NCBI GenBank assembly: GCA_947503335.1
Contig: CANNCY010000002.1
Coordinates: 248,001-312,000 of the forward strand
Direction: 5' to 3'
From: an uncultured Pseudomonadales bacterium
GTDB lineage: Bacteria > Pseudomonadota > Gammaproteobacteria > Pseudomonadales > CANNCY01
DNA length: 64,000 nt
The notes under the pieces were generated by a model that worked only from the letters and a program-made list of their open reading frames with translations, had not been told where the DNA came from and searched no databases. A program made the position numbers and the translations under genes. Below, piece after piece: positions 39,546-49,779 of this stretch (positions are counted from its first letter, which is position 1; each line of letters starts with the position of its first letter).

Positions 39546-40875
39546 AGGCACTAAAGCCGTATCAGCGGCAACTGCAGCGGTAGCGCTGACGACATTGATC
39601 AATACCCAGTCTGCTATGGCTCAGGTACTTGACCGTGTTGCCGCCGTGGTAAACGAAGACGTTGTGATGCTTAGTGAAGTAAACGAACGCCTGAAATCTA
39701 TTCAGCGCCAATTTGCTGGCAACGAAGCGCAATTACCGCCTCAAGAGATACTACTTAACCAAATTATTGATCGACTAGTTATCGAAAGCTTACAGCTCTC
39801 TATGGCGCGTCGTGCAGGCCTTGATTACAGTGATCAAGAAGTAGATCAAAGTATCGCCCGCATCGCAGCTGGCAATAACATGAATCCAGATCAATTTAGG
39901 CAGGCATTAGCAGCCGATGGCCAGAATTGGGCTGAGTTTCGTGCGCAAGTAAAGAAAGAAATGCAGCTTAATGCGGTGAAACAAGGCGTTTTATCAGGCC
40001 GTGTAACGGTGACAGAAGCCGAAATCGACAACTTTCTTCGCTCTGAAGAAGGCCAACTACAAACCGCCGATAGTTATCGAGTATCACATGTGATGTTATC
40101 GATTAGCTCTCGCGCAAGTAACGAAGAAATCGCCACTGCCGAAACCAAGGCAAACGAGATTTATGAGCGCGCAGTAAAGGGTGATGATTTTGGTAGCCTA
40201 GCTATTACCTATTCAAACGCGCAAGACGCATTAAGTGGCGGTGATCTAGGCTGGCGTAGAGCCGGCGAACTACCCACTGTTTTTGCCGATAAAGTAGTCG
40301 ATTTATCTAAAGGCGACGTTGTTCCTGTCTTTAGAACCGGTGCAGGCTTTCATATCATCAAACTGATGGACAAGCGCGGCCCCACTAAACAAATCGTCAA
40401 GCAAACTAAGGTACGCCACATCCTTGTTACGCCAAATGAAATTCGTGACGAAGAGCAATCTCTTGAGCTAGCCAACGATATCTACAAGCGCGTAGAGAAC
40501 GGTGAAGACTTTGCTGCTCTCGCAAAAGAGTTCTCTGACGATGCTGGTACCAAACAGTCGGGCGGCGACCTAGGATGGGCTATGCCTGGTCAGTTTGTAC
40601 CTGCTTTTGAAGAGACGATGGGCGCAGCAAAGATTGGCGAGACTTCTATGCCGTTTAGAAGCCAGTTTGGCTGGCACATCCTTCAGGTAGAAGATCGTCG
40701 TGATGAAGACATGAGCGAACGCTACCTACGCGGCCAAGCGGCGAATATGATTAGACAGCGAAAGATGGATGCCGAACAACCACGTTGGTTGCAAGAGCTA
40801 AAAGATGACGCGTTCATCGACATTCGCTTAAATAAAGAAATCGACCCAAACCAAGTTAATGATGGTGATGCCTAA
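39517..40875 (+). CDS. surA: Periplasmic peptidyl-prolyl isomerase chaperone SurA
   Basis: SurA escorts outer-membrane proteins, including LptD, across the periplasm. From the ATG at 39517 it has 452 residues; another ATG at 39511 is five bases from the AAGAG ribosome site and may be the true start. The signal peptide ends at SAMA before QVLDRVAAVVNEDVVML. A SurA N-terminal domain and two parvulin domains follow (YRVSHVMLSI and TKVRHILVTPNE, each with GGDLGW). The start overlaps lptD by 29 bases and the end overlaps pdxA. Confidence 0.96.
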   Translation: MNKTLKRYFKGTKAVSAATAAVALTTLINTQSAMAQVLDRVAAVVNEDVVMLSEVNERLKSIQRQFAGNEAQLPPQEILLNQIIDRLVIESLQLSMARRAGLDYSDQEVDQSIARIAAGNNMNPDQFRQALAADGQNWAEFRAQVKKEMQLNAVKQGVLSGRVTVTEAEIDNFLRSEEGQLQTADSYRVSHVMLSISSRASNEEIATAETKANEIYERAVKGDDFGSLAITYSNAQDALSGGDLGWRRAGELPTVFADKVVDLSKGDVVPVFRTGAGFHIIKLMDKRGPTKQIVKQTKVRHILVTPNEIRDEEQSLELANDIYKRVENGEDFAALAKEFSDDAGTKQSGGDLGWAMPGQFVPAFEETMGAAKIGETSMPFRSQFGWHILQVEDRRDEDMSERYLRGQAANMIRQRKMDAEQPRWLQELKDDAFIDIRLNKEIDPNQVNDGDA

Positions 40876-41842
40876 TTCACCACGCAGTAACGCGCCTATA
40901 GCGATCACCCCCGGCGAACCCGCCGGCATCGGCCCCGATGTGGTGATCAAATGGGCGCAGCAACCTAGAACTACCACCTCTGTTATTCTGTCTAGTAAGC
41001 AGCTTTTCATTGAAAGAGCCAAGCAGCTCAATCTTGATATCACTATTACAGACGACCCTAGCAAAGGCTTGGCTGCTGGCCATCTATGTATACAAGATAT
41101 TCAAGGCTATCAGCCGATCACTGCCGGTCAGGGCAGCTCTGCTAACGGGCAGTGGTTGCTAGACACACTAAACTGCGCCATAGATGGCTGTCGCGAGCAT
41201 ACATTCAGCGCTATGGTCACTGGCCCTGTGAATAAGGCACTTATTCATCGCAGCGGCACGCCCTTTTCAGGGCACACCGAGTATATCGCTGAACGCACTC
41301 AAACTGACCGAGTCGTTATGATGCTTGCCACCGAAGACCTACGTGTTGCCTTGGCAACGACCCATATACCGCTAGCCGAGGTAGCCCAAGCCATTCAATT
41401 TGATGACTTAACTAAAACCTTGGCAATTTTGATCGCTGACTTAAAAACTCGCTTTGGTATCATGCGCCCGCGTATTTTAGTGGCAGGGCTAAACCCCCAC
41501 GCCGGCGAAGATGGGTTACTGGGCAACGAAGAAATTGACGTTATCAAACCTGTCATGGCACAGTTCGACGATGCAGAGCTAATAGGCCCCCTACCGGCAG
41601 ACACGCTATTTACCCCCAAGCTGTTACAAAACGCTGACGCAGTGCTAGCGATGTATCACGATCAAGGGTTGCCAGTACTAAAATATGTGGGTTTCGCCAA
41701 TGCCGTGAATATCACGCTAGGCTTGCCTATAGTACGTACATCGGTCGATCACGGCACCGCTTTTGATCTAGCGGGCACAGGCATGGCCGATGCCGGCAGC
41801 TTAACGGCCGCATTTAACCTTGCTGAGACACTGAGCAGATGA
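40859..41842 (+). CDS. pdxA: 4-hydroxythreonine-4-phosphate dehydrogenase
   Basis: PdxA acts in pyridoxal-phosphate synthesis. The 327-residue protein has ITPGEPAGIGPDVV, TGPVNKALIHRSGTPFSGHTEYIAE, GLNPHAGEDGLLGNEE and MYHDQGLPVLKY with metal-binding His residues. ATGs at 40859, 40862 and 40868 are all possible starts within the surA end; the conserved part begins after residue 12. It overlaps rsmA by four bases. Confidence 0.96.
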   Translation: MMVMPNSPRSNAPIAITPGEPAGIGPDVVIKWAQQPRTTTSVILSSKQLFIERAKQLNLDITITDDPSKGLAAGHLCIQDIQGYQPITAGQGSSANGQWLLDTLNCAIDGCREHTFSAMVTGPVNKALIHRSGTPFSGHTEYIAERTQTDRVVMMLATEDLRVALATTHIPLAEVAQAIQFDDLTKTLAILIADLKTRFGIMRPRILVAGLNPHAGEDGLLGNEEIDVIKPVMAQFDDAELIGPLPADTLFTPKLLQNADAVLAMYHDQGLPVLKYVGFANAVNITLGLPIVRTSVDHGTAFDLAGTGMADAGSLTAAFNLAETLSR

Positions 41843-42627
41843 GTAAACATCAAGCCAAAAAGCGATTTGGTCAGAACTTCTTAAAAGATGGCAATATCAT
41901 AAATAATATTGTGCGAGCCATCGCACCTAAAGAAGACCAATTCATTGTAGAAATTGGCCCCGGTCAAGGCGCCATCACCGCTGACCTGATTGATAGCGGT
42001 GCTCGCGTTCACTGTATCGAGCTTGATCGCGATCTATTACCCATTCTGCGTAGCCAGTTCATTACGCGCGAAAACTGGTCATTAGAGAATACCGATGCCC
42101 TGTTAGTGAACTATAGCGAGATCGCTGACGACGGCCAGCAAATACGCGTTGTAGGTAATCTGCCTTACAACATCTCGACGCCACTGATATTCAAGCTATT
42201 AGAGCATGCAGATGTCATCACTGACATGTACTTCATGCTGCAAAAAGAAGTAGTACTCCGCCTTTGTGCGCAGGTAGGCGACAACAATTACGGCCGCCTA
42301 TCAGTAATGACCCAATACTATTGTGACGCTGCCAATCTGTTTTTGGTTCCCCCCACTGCATTTACCCCAATGCCTAAGGTCGACTCAGCTATTGTTCGCC
42401 TAGCGCCTAAAACGAAACGACCAAATGTCGCTGACTTTCAGTTGTTTCAAGCGTTGGTGCGCGACTGCTTTAATCAACGCCGCAAAACCATCAGAAACAC
42501 GTTAAAACACCGTTTATCGGCCGATCAGATGGCAACACTACCTGTGGATGTCTCACTTCGACCCGAAGCCCTTTCACTAGACGACTATGTAGCGCTTGCT
42601 AACGCAGTAACTGAACTGACATCATAA
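41839..42627 (+). CDS. rsmA: 16S rRNA dimethyladenosine methyltransferase RsmA
   Basis: RsmA (KsgA) dimethylates two adjacent adenosines in the 3' helix of 16S rRNA during small-subunit assembly. The 262-residue protein has KKRFGQNFLKDGNII, the SAM loop VEIGPGQGAITADL and the catalytic VVGNLPYNISTPLIFKLL. Four-base overlap with pdxA; apaH follows after four bases. The apaG gene, often placed between the two, is absent here. Confidence 0.97.
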   Translation: MSKHQAKKRFGQNFLKDGNIINNIVRAIAPKEDQFIVEIGPGQGAITADLIDSGARVHCIELDRDLLPILRSQFITRENWSLENTDALLVNYSEIADDGQQIRVVGNLPYNISTPLIFKLLEHADVITDMYFMLQKEVVLRLCAQVGDNNYGRLSVMTQYYCDAANLFLVPPTAFTPMPKVDSAIVRLAPKTKRPNVADFQLFQALVRDCFNQRRKTIRNTLKHRLSADQMATLPVDVSLRPEALSLDDYVALANAVTELTS

Positions 42628-42631
42628 ACCC

Positions 42632-43450
42632 ATGCATTATTTTATTGGTGACATCCAAGGTTGCTATTCGGCCTTCACTCGTCTGTTAGAAAAATTAGAC
42701 TTCAGCCCTTCTCGTGATCGACTGACCCTTATTGGCGATCTTATCGCTCGTGGCGAAGACTCGCTGGGGGTAATGCAATACGTATTAGACAATCAACACG
42801 CAATCGACACGATCCTTGGTAACCACGATTTACATCTATTAGCTGTAGCCCGTGGTTACAAGATGCTAAACCCTAAAGACAATACTCAAGCACTGCTATG
42901 TAGCGCACGATTCAGTGAAATAGATGAGTACCTTCGTCATCAACCACTGGTGCGTGACTATAAAGAGCTGGGCATTCTGGCGGTACACGCTGGCATCTGG
43001 CACTCCTGGACACCTAAAAAAGCAGTTAAGCGCAGCGCCGAGATTGAAGAGCTGCTACAAGATACAGAAAGCGCTGCTTGGCTACTAAAGAATATGTATG
43101 GCGATGGCCCTGGTAAATGGAAGAAAGACCTAGAGGGCATCGAGCGCTATCGTGCAATCATTAACATCTGCACGCGCATGCGGTTACTCACCAAATCAGG
43201 CAAGCTAGATCTTAAATACAAAGGCAAGCTAGATGCTACTGCCCGAGAAAAAGGGCTACATCCCTGGTTTGAAACCGAATTAAATCTTAAAGGTCGCCGT
43301 CTTGCATTTGGGCATTGGGCAGCCCTAGAAGGCAACAGCCAAGGGTTTGACGATGTAATACCACTCGATCACGGGTGCTGCTGGGGTGGTGAGCTAACGG
43401 CATTTGCTCCAGAAACTGGCGAGTTTATATCGGTAAACGCTGACGCCTGA
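42632..43450 (+). CDS. apaH: Symmetrical diadenosine tetraphosphatase
   Basis: ApaH hydrolyses Ap4A and related capped dinucleotides, including NpnN caps on RNA. The 272-residue metallophosphatase has YFIGDIQGCYSAFTRLLEKL, LTLIGDLIARGEDSL and TILGNHDLHLLAVA with the metal ligands. It ends the lptD-surA-pdxA-rsmA-apaH run. Its last 26 bases overlap the convergent VanZ-like gene. Confidence 0.96.
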   Translation: MHYFIGDIQGCYSAFTRLLEKLDFSPSRDRLTLIGDLIARGEDSLGVMQYVLDNQHAIDTILGNHDLHLLAVARGYKMLNPKDNTQALLCSARFSEIDEYLRHQPLVRDYKELGILAVHAGIWHSWTPKKAVKRSAEIEELLQDTESAAWLLKNMYGDGPGKWKKDLEGIERYRAIINICTRMRLLTKSGKLDLKYKGKLDATAREKGLHPWFETELNLKGRRLAFGHWAALEGNSQGFDDVIPLDHGCCWGGELTAFAPETGEFISVNADA

Positions 43451-43853
43451 TTAATTGAAAGGCGCCATATATAACGATCACTATCAATGTGGCGCCTAGG
43501 TTAACCCAAAGATCACCCATCGACGGCACTCGCCCCGGAACAAAGTACTGCCCCAGCTCGACTAGTGCGCCTGTAATCACCAACGACAAGAGTGCCTTGT
43601 AACTGCGCATTACGATCAAAGCAAATGCGCTCAGACAAAAATGAATAATCCCATGCCCCCACACGGTTAGCGGTGCGATCGATTGAAACCAAGCAATCAG
43701 CGCCGATTCTCGCCCGCCTACTAACATTACCAATTGCTCAGTTAATAGATTGCGTTGATCACCCGTGATAAAGCCAGTGGCTATTACCAACAGTAAGATC
43801 AACGCTACCCACACCCACCATAGCGCGGTTATCTGAGAGATTCGTTCCTTCAT
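43425..43853 (-). CDS. VanZ-like family small membrane protein
   Basis: I use the ATG at 43851-43853, giving 142 residues with a short basic start (MKERISQIT) and about four membrane helices; the longer frame upstream lacks such features and crosses the prkA region. The C-terminal part, LVELGQYFVPGRVPSMGDLWVNLGATL, matches the VanZ-like family with its conserved acidic residues in E..Q..P.R..S..D. No firm function is known outside teicoplanin resistance. It is convergent with apaH and divergent from prkA. Confidence 0.75.
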   Translation of the reverse strand: MKERISQITALWWVWVALILLLVIATGFITGDQRNLLTEQLVMLVGGRESALIAWFQSIAPLTVWGHGIIHFCLSAFALIVMRSYKALLSLVITGALVELGQYFVPGRVPSMGDLWVNLGATLIVIVIYGAFQLIRRQRLPI

Positions 43854-43943
43854 ATCGCCATCGTAGCACAGCTGACTAGCATTAGTTGGCATAAAACTTG
43901 TTTGATCATCAGTTACCGCACGCATTAAAAGGGTAGAAAACAG

Positions 43944-45866
43944 ATGAGCATCTTGAGCCACTATCAACATCGGTTTGAACAAAATCAACAACAAGAAATG
44001 AGCATCAGCGAGTTCTTAGATCTGTGTCGAGAGCAGCCTTCGACCTATCGAACTGCTGCAGAACGCATGCTCGACGCCATTGGCGAACCCGAAGTAATTG
44101 ATACGGCTCAAGACCCCCGCTTAAGCCGAGTGTTTGGCAATAAGGTCATTAGACGCTACCCGGTGTTTCAAGAATTTCATGGCATGGAAGAAGCGATAGA
44201 GCAGATTGTTAGCTATTTCAGGCACGCAGCCCAAGGGCTAGAAGAAAGTAAGCAGATTTTGTACTTACTAGGCCCCGTAGGGGGCGGTAAAAGCTCCCTT
44301 GCCGAGAAGCTAAAAGCCCTGATGCAGGCTGAGCCCATTTATGTACTAAAAGACTCGCCCGTATTTGAATCGCCGCTTGGCTTATTCAACGCCGAACAAG
44401 ATGGCGCAATACTTGAGCAAGACTACGGCATTGCAAAACGCTATCTCAATACCATTCCCTCACCTTGGGCTGCAAAGCGCCTAACCGAATACAACGGCGA
44501 CCTAAGCAAGTTCAAAGTGATTAAGATCCAGCCTTCAATACTAAACCAGATTGCCATCGCCAAAACCGAGCCGGGCGATGAAAACAATCAAGACATCAGT
44601 GCACTGGTTGGCAAGGTCGACATACGCAAGCTTGAGCTGCTACCACAGAACGACCCTGACGCGTATTCATATTCGGGTGGGCTTTGCCGAGCAAATCAAG
44701 GATTGATGGAATTTGTTGAGATGTTTAAGGCCCCGATCAAGGTACTACATCCATTACTTACCGCAACCCAAGAAGGCAACTACAATGCGACAGAAGGCTT
44801 AGGAGCCATTCCGTTCAATGGTGTGGTACTTGCTCATTCAAACGAAAGCGAATGGCAGGCGTTTAAGAACAATAAAAACAACGAAGCCTTCATTGATCGC
44901 GTGTACATTGTGAAAGTGCCCTACTGCCTTCGCGTCTCTGAAGAACAAGCGATCTATCAAAAGCTACTAGACCACAGCTCGCTAGCAAAAGCCCCTTGTG
45001 CACCTGACACTCTGCGCATGTTGGCCCAGTTTTCTGTCTTAAGCCGATTAAAGGAACATGAGAACTCGAGTATCTATTCAAAGATGCGCATCTATGATGG
45101 CGAAAATCTAAAAGATACTGATCCTAAAGCAAAAGCTCTACAAGAGTATCAAGATGCCGCTGGCGTCGACGAAGGCATGGCAGGCTTATCAACTAGATTT
45201 GCGTTTAAGATATTATCCAAGGTATTCAACTTTGACCCTAGTGAGATTGCTGCAAATCCTGTGCACCTGCTGTATATCATCGAACAACAGATCGAGCGAG
45301 AGCAATTTGACAGCAACACTAGCGAGCGTCTACTTGGCTTCATCAAAGAATACATCACCCCTAAGTACGTTGAATTTATCGGTAAAGAAATACAAACCGC
45401 TTACTTAGAAAGCTATGCCGAATACGGTCAAAATGTGTTTGACCGATACGTAACCTATGCTGATTTTTGGATTCAAGATCAGGAATACCGTGACCCTGAA
45501 ACAGGCGAGATCATCGACCGTGCCGCCTTAAACGACGAGCTAGAGAAGATCGAAAAGCCCGCCGGCATTAGCAACCCGAAAGACTTTAGAAATGAGATTG
45601 TAAACTTTGTGCTGCGCGCCAAGGCGAATAACTCTGGGCGCAATCCTGACTGGCGCAGCTATCAAAAGCTACGCACGGTTATCGAGAAAAAAATGTTCTC
45701 AAATACTGAAGACCTATTACCCGTTATCAGCTTTAGCAGTAAAGGCAGTCAAGACGACCAGCGTAAGCACGATGATTTCGTTCATCGCATGATCGAGCGT
45801 GGCTATACCGAAAAGCAAGTACGCTTGCTTAGCGAATGGTATATGCGCGTTCGTAAGGCGCAATAA
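43944..45866 (+). CDS. prkA: PrkA family AAA+ serine protein kinase
   Basis: The 640-residue protein is the PrkA/YeaG type: a AAA+ part with Walker A LLGPVGGGKSSLAEKL (near residue 110) and a C-terminal kinase-like PrkA region (SYAEYGQNVFDRYVTYADFWIQDQEYRDPETGE). E. coli YeaG is tied to stationary phase and sustained nitrogen starvation. Its stop overlaps the yeaH start by one base (TAATG), and spoVR follows with a four-base overlap, so the three are made together. Confidence 0.95.
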   Translation: MSILSHYQHRFEQNQQQEMSISEFLDLCREQPSTYRTAAERMLDAIGEPEVIDTAQDPRLSRVFGNKVIRRYPVFQEFHGMEEAIEQIVSYFRHAAQGLEESKQILYLLGPVGGGKSSLAEKLKALMQAEPIYVLKDSPVFESPLGLFNAEQDGAILEQDYGIAKRYLNTIPSPWAAKRLTEYNGDLSKFKVIKIQPSILNQIAIAKTEPGDENNQDISALVGKVDIRKLELLPQNDPDAYSYSGGLCRANQGLMEFVEMFKAPIKVLHPLLTATQEGNYNATEGLGAIPFNGVVLAHSNESEWQAFKNNKNNEAFIDRVYIVKVPYCLRVSEEQAIYQKLLDHSSLAKAPCAPDTLRMLAQFSVLSRLKEHENSSIYSKMRIYDGENLKDTDPKAKALQEYQDAAGVDEGMAGLSTRFAFKILSKVFNFDPSEIAANPVHLLYIIEQQIEREQFDSNTSERLLGFIKEYITPKYVEFIGKEIQTAYLESYAEYGQNVFDRYVTYADFWIQDQEYRDPETGEIIDRAALNDELEKIEKPAGISNPKDFRNEIVNFVLRAKANNSGRNPDWRSYQKLRTVIEKKMFSNTEDLLPVISFSSKGSQDDQRKHDDFVHRMIERGYTEKQVRLLSEWYMRVRKAQ

Positions 45867-47125
45867 TGAGCCAAATCATCGATCGACGCCTTAATCCCAA
45901 ACACCGAGGCCAGGTAAATCGCCAACGTTTCTTAAAACGCTATCGTAAACAAATTAAGGCCGCAGTAAACGGTGCAATCAAAGGACGTTCTGTAACCGAC
46001 ACCAACGGAGGCGAGATCATTACGATTGACCCCTCTGACACGGTAGAACACCAGTTTCATACCGGCAACGGGGGCGTTAAACAACGTGTATTACCTGGCA
46101 ACGATCGCTTTAAGGCCGGTGATCAGATTGAACGCCCCTCTGGCAGTAAAGGCCAAGGTGGATCAGGCGAAGGCAGCGCTAGTAATGAGGGCGAGGGAGA
46201 CGACCTATTTCAGTTTGAACTAAGTCGTGACGAGTTTCTGCAATTTATGTTTGAAGACCTTGAGCTACCCAACCTAGTTAAGCGTCACATCGACGGTGTT
46301 GATACCTATAAACCGGTGCGCGCTGGATTCACCAACGAAGGTATTCCTGGGCGTTTAAATATTGTTCGCTCTCTTAAATCTGCAATGATGCGCCGTATTG
46401 CCATGTCAGCACCTTACAAGCGTGAGCTGGCAAGACTAAAGGCAGAATATGACACCAAACAGCATACAGACGAAGTAACTGAACAGCGCATAAAGGGGTT
46501 AGAAAAAAAGATTGCTGCGATCCCATTTATTGACGACTTCGATCTGAAGTACAACCTAGTACTCAATGAACCATCGCCAACCTCTCAGGCAGTCATGTTT
46601 TGTTTAATGGATGTATCGGGCTCAATGACCGAATCAACCAAAGAGATGGCTAAACGCTATTACATGCTGCTCTACCTATTTCTACAACGCAATTACGAAA
46701 AAATTGACGTCGTGTTTATTCGCCATCACACCACTGCTAAAGAGGTAAATGAACAAGATTTTTTCTATTCTCGCGAAACAGGAGGCACTATCGTCAGTAG
46801 CGCTCTAAAGCTGATGAGCGACATCATAGATGATCGCTACTCGCCAGACGAATGGAACATCTATGGCGCACAAGCATCTGATGGTGACAACTGGAACGAA
46901 GATTCGCTCACCTGCGTCAAACTACTGCGCGAGCGCATTCTACCTAACTGCCAACATTTTAGTTACATCGAAATTACTGCCCGCGATCACCAAGCTTTGT
47001 GGCAAGAGTACTCAGGGTTAGCTGAAGAATACCCTCACTATTTCGCGATGGAGCACATCATTACACCGGCCGACATATACCCTACATTTAGAAAAATGTT
47101 TAAGGCTAACCAGGAGATTGTATGA
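45866..47125 (+). CDS. yeaH: YeaH/YhbH family protein (DUF444, VWA-like)
   Basis: The 419-residue protein belongs to DUF444. A basic N-terminus (IDRRLNPKHRGQVNRQRFLKRYR), a Gly/Ser-rich stretch near 90-110, and a VWA-like fold with the metal-site motif MDVSGSMTE near residue 250 are visible. In Bacillus the homologue is associated with spores, and in E. coli it is encoded beside yeaG. It lies between prkA and spoVR with overlaps on both sides, suggesting a kinase-VWA-SpoVR module. Confidence 0.94.
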   Translation: MSQIIDRRLNPKHRGQVNRQRFLKRYRKQIKAAVNGAIKGRSVTDTNGGEIITIDPSDTVEHQFHTGNGGVKQRVLPGNDRFKAGDQIERPSGSKGQGGSGEGSASNEGEGDDLFQFELSRDEFLQFMFEDLELPNLVKRHIDGVDTYKPVRAGFTNEGIPGRLNIVRSLKSAMMRRIAMSAPYKRELARLKAEYDTKQHTDEVTEQRIKGLEKKIAAIPFIDDFDLKYNLVLNEPSPTSQAVMFCLMDVSGSMTESTKEMAKRYYMLLYLFLQRNYEKIDVVFIRHHTTAKEVNEQDFFYSRETGGTIVSSALKLMSDIIDDRYSPDEWNIYGAQASDGDNWNEDSLTCVKLLRERILPNCQHFSYIEITARDHQALWQEYSGLAEEYPHYFAMEHIITPADIYPTFRKMFKANQEIV

Positions 47126-48642
47126 CGCAATTAATTAGTGACAACAACGACTGGAGCATCGAAAAAATTCAGGCCTTCGACCTGGCCATTGGCGAAATAG
47201 CCGAAGGCTATGGATTAGAGATTTATAGCAATCAAATCGAAATCATTAATGCCGCTCAAATGATGGAAGCCTACGCAACCATAGGTATGCCGATTGGCTA
47301 CAACCATTGGTCGTACGGAAAAAAATTAATCCAAACCGAACAGCAATACCAAAAGGGGTATATGGGTTTAGCCTATGAAATAGTAATCAACTCGAACCCC
47401 TGCATCGCATACTTAATGGAAGAAAACACACTATGCATGCAAGCCATGGTAATTGCCCATGCCTGCTATGGTCACAATAGCTTCTTTAAGAACAACTATC
47501 TTTTCAAAAGCTGGACCGACGCCGAAGGCATCATCGACTACCTATTATTCGCAAAACAATATATCAGCGAGTGCGAGCATCGCCACGGTGTTGAAGCAGT
47601 TGAGTCACTGCTCGATAGCTGCCATGCGCTAATGAACTTTGGGGTCGATCGCTATAAGCGCCCTTACCCTATGTCAGCGTCTGAAGAACGCGCCAAACAA
47701 CAGCAGCGAGAAATTGATCAACAGCGCATGATTAACGATCTTTGGCGCACCGTACCCAAGGCACTAGCACCAGGAGAGCAGCCTGAGCGCTTTTTAAAGG
47801 AGCCTCAAGAGAATCTGCTGTACTTTTTAGAGAAACAAGCTCCGCTACTTGAGCAATGGCAGCGCGAGATTATTCGAATCGTTCGTAAAATATCGCAGTA
47901 TTTTTATCCTCAAAAGCAAACCCAGGTAATGAATGAAGGGTGGGCAAGCTTTTGGCATTATCGGTTGATGAACGACTTATACGACCAAGGTAAGATCGAT
48001 GACTCGTTTATGCTTGAATTTATGCATATGCACAGCGCTGTTATCGCTCAACCTCCCTTTGACAGCCCCTATTTTAATGGTATCAATCCGTACACCCTTG
48101 GTTTTGCAATATTTAATGACATTAAACGTGTCTGCGAAGAACCTACCGACGAAGATCGCGAATGGTTTAGCGAACTAGTCGGTAAAGACTGGCTAGAGCA
48201 GCTAAAGTTTGCTGCTTATAGCTTTAAAGACGAGAGCTTTATCTTGCAGTACCTATCACCCAAGGTGATGCGCGATTTAGGCCTATTTAGCATCGTCGAT
48301 GATGACCGAGAACCAACTATTAAAGTTGATGCGATTCATGACGAACAAGGCTATGAAAAAGTACGTGAAGCACTTGCGGCCGATTACAACTTAGGTAACC
48401 GAGAACCCAACATTCAGGTGGTTGACGTAGCCCATCGAACTGATCGCACCCTTTACTTACACCACACTCAGTTCAATCGACAGCCTTTGGCAGCTAATAC
48501 CGACGTGATGCTGCATCATTTACAACGGCTGTGGGGGTTTGGAGTGCACCTTACATCGCAAGATCCTACTGGGGCGCCAGTAATCTACACAGCGGGCATC
48601 AATGAATCTCGCCAAGCGACAAGAGATACCGCTATAATCTGA
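47122..48642 (+). CDS. spoVR: SpoVR/YcgB family protein
   Basis: The 506-residue protein matches the SpoVR family: the N-terminal part contains YNHWSYGKKLI, CIAYLMEENTLCMQAMVIAHACYGHNSFFKNN, and a central MNEGWASFWHYRLMNDLYDQGKIDDSFMLEF region. His and Glu residues in these motifs suggest a metal site, but the activity is not established. In E. coli the counterpart ycgB lies apart from yeaGH; here it is overlapped with yeaH. Confidence 0.94.
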   Translation: MTQLISDNNDWSIEKIQAFDLAIGEIAEGYGLEIYSNQIEIINAAQMMEAYATIGMPIGYNHWSYGKKLIQTEQQYQKGYMGLAYEIVINSNPCIAYLMEENTLCMQAMVIAHACYGHNSFFKNNYLFKSWTDAEGIIDYLLFAKQYISECEHRHGVEAVESLLDSCHALMNFGVDRYKRPYPMSASEERAKQQQREIDQQRMINDLWRTVPKALAPGEQPERFLKEPQENLLYFLEKQAPLLEQWQREIIRIVRKISQYFYPQKQTQVMNEGWASFWHYRLMNDLYDQGKIDDSFMLEFMHMHSAVIAQPPFDSPYFNGINPYTLGFAIFNDIKRVCEEPTDEDREWFSELVGKDWLEQLKFAAYSFKDESFILQYLSPKVMRDLGLFSIVDDDREPTIKVDAIHDEQGYEKVREALAADYNLGNREPNIQVVDVAHRTDRTLYLHHTQFNRQPLAANTDVMLHHLQRLWGFGVHLTSQDPTGAPVIYTAGINESRQATRDTAII

Positions 48643-48667
48643 TCGAATTTGATCAGGTATATATGTT

Positions 48668-49756
48668 GTGAAAGTCTATCTTGTCGGCGGCGCCGTACGC
48701 GACCAACTATTAGATTACCCCTTTTATGAAAAAGATTGGGTAGTGGTTGGCGCATCTCCACAACATATGATCGACCTAGGTTATGAGCAAGTCGGCAAAG
48801 ACTTTCCGGTCTTCTTACACCCAGTTACAAAAGAAGAATACGCACTAGCCCGAATCGAGCGAAAGACCGCTGCCGGCTATCATGGCTTTGATCTTAACTT
48901 TTCGAGCGACGTTACTCTCGAACAAGATTTAAGCCGCCGAGATTTTACGATCAACGCCATAGCTCAAGACACTGACGGCACAATCATCGACCCGTATGCG
49001 GGGCAACAAGACATAGAAAATAGAGTGCTGCGCCACATATCTAACGCGTTTTCCGAAGACCCCGTTCGCATACTACGTGGCGCTCGTTTCTTAGCTCGCT
49101 ATGCTCATTTGGGCTTCAAGGTACACCCTGACACGCTCGCACTGATGCGTACCATGGTTAACAATGGCGAAGTAGATGCATTAGTAAAAGAACGGGTATG
49201 GCGCGAGTTTGAACGCATGATGGGCGAGCGATCACCCCTTGCAGGTATCGAATTACTCAATCAAGTGAATGCGTTACCCAAGTTATTTAACGCCCTAGCC
49301 CTTAGTTTTGAAGAATCTAAAAGCAAGTTTCAAAGCCGGTTCGATCGCTATAGATCGCACGATGCCGTTGGGCGAATCGCACTGCTATACACTGACGTAG
49401 ATCAACAAGATCTAGTAACCGCCAAGGCCCCTAAGCGCTTTCAAAGTACTAGCCAAACGCTTAGGCAACTAATCGTCGCGATTGAGAATGACGATGCGAC
49501 AAATCTTGCCGTCGCTAGCACCACACAAGGCTTACTTAAAAACGAATCTCAGCAGCAGCTTTTGCAATCACTACTCAGTTGTGCCAAACCCGCGTCTGCA
49601 CTAGCGAACAATTGGCTTGATCTAATACAACAGCTTAAAGCTATAATCCCTAAGCCGTTTATTGAACAGGGGCTAACCGGCGCTGAGATAGGCAAAGCGA
49701 TCAAAGACGCACAGCTAAGCACTACTCAAAAATGGCTGTTAACAACAATCAATTAA
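48668..49756 (+). CDS. cca: CCA-adding tRNA nucleotidyltransferase
   Basis: Cca adds or repairs the CCA end of tRNAs. The start is GTG (48668-48670), giving [28 protein letters not shown]; an ATG five bases upstream is out of frame and stops at once. Class II motifs are present: the DxD-like metal site in [19 protein letters not shown] and [20 protein letters not shown]. At 362 residues it is shorter than the E. coli enzyme (about 412) and seems to lack the C-terminal HD phosphohydrolase motifs. Confidence 0.95.
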   Translation: MKVYLVGGAVRDQLLDYPFYEKDWVVVGASPQHMIDLGYEQVGKDFPVFLHPVTKEEYALARIERKTAAGYHGFDLNFSSDVTLEQDLSRRDFTINAIAQDTDGTIIDPYAGQQDIENRVLRHISNAFSEDPVRILRGARFLARYAHLGFKVHPDTLALMRTMVNNGEVDALVKERVWREFERMMGERSPLAGIELLNQVNALPKLFNALALSFEESKSKFQSRFDRYRSHDAVGRIALLYTDVDQQDLVTAKAPKRFQSTSQTLRQLIVAIENDDATNLAVASTTQGLLKNESQQQLLQSLLSCAKPASALANNWLDLIQQLKAIIPKPFIEQGLTGAEIGKAIKDAQLSTTQKWLLTTIN

Positions 49757-49779
49757 TTTTGCGTGGGCGAACATAACCA

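Noticed and set aside
43854-43994. Longer N-terminus for the VanZ-like protein
   Set aside because: The extra 47 residues have no membrane or family features and would cross the prkA start; the internal ATG gives a normal protein.
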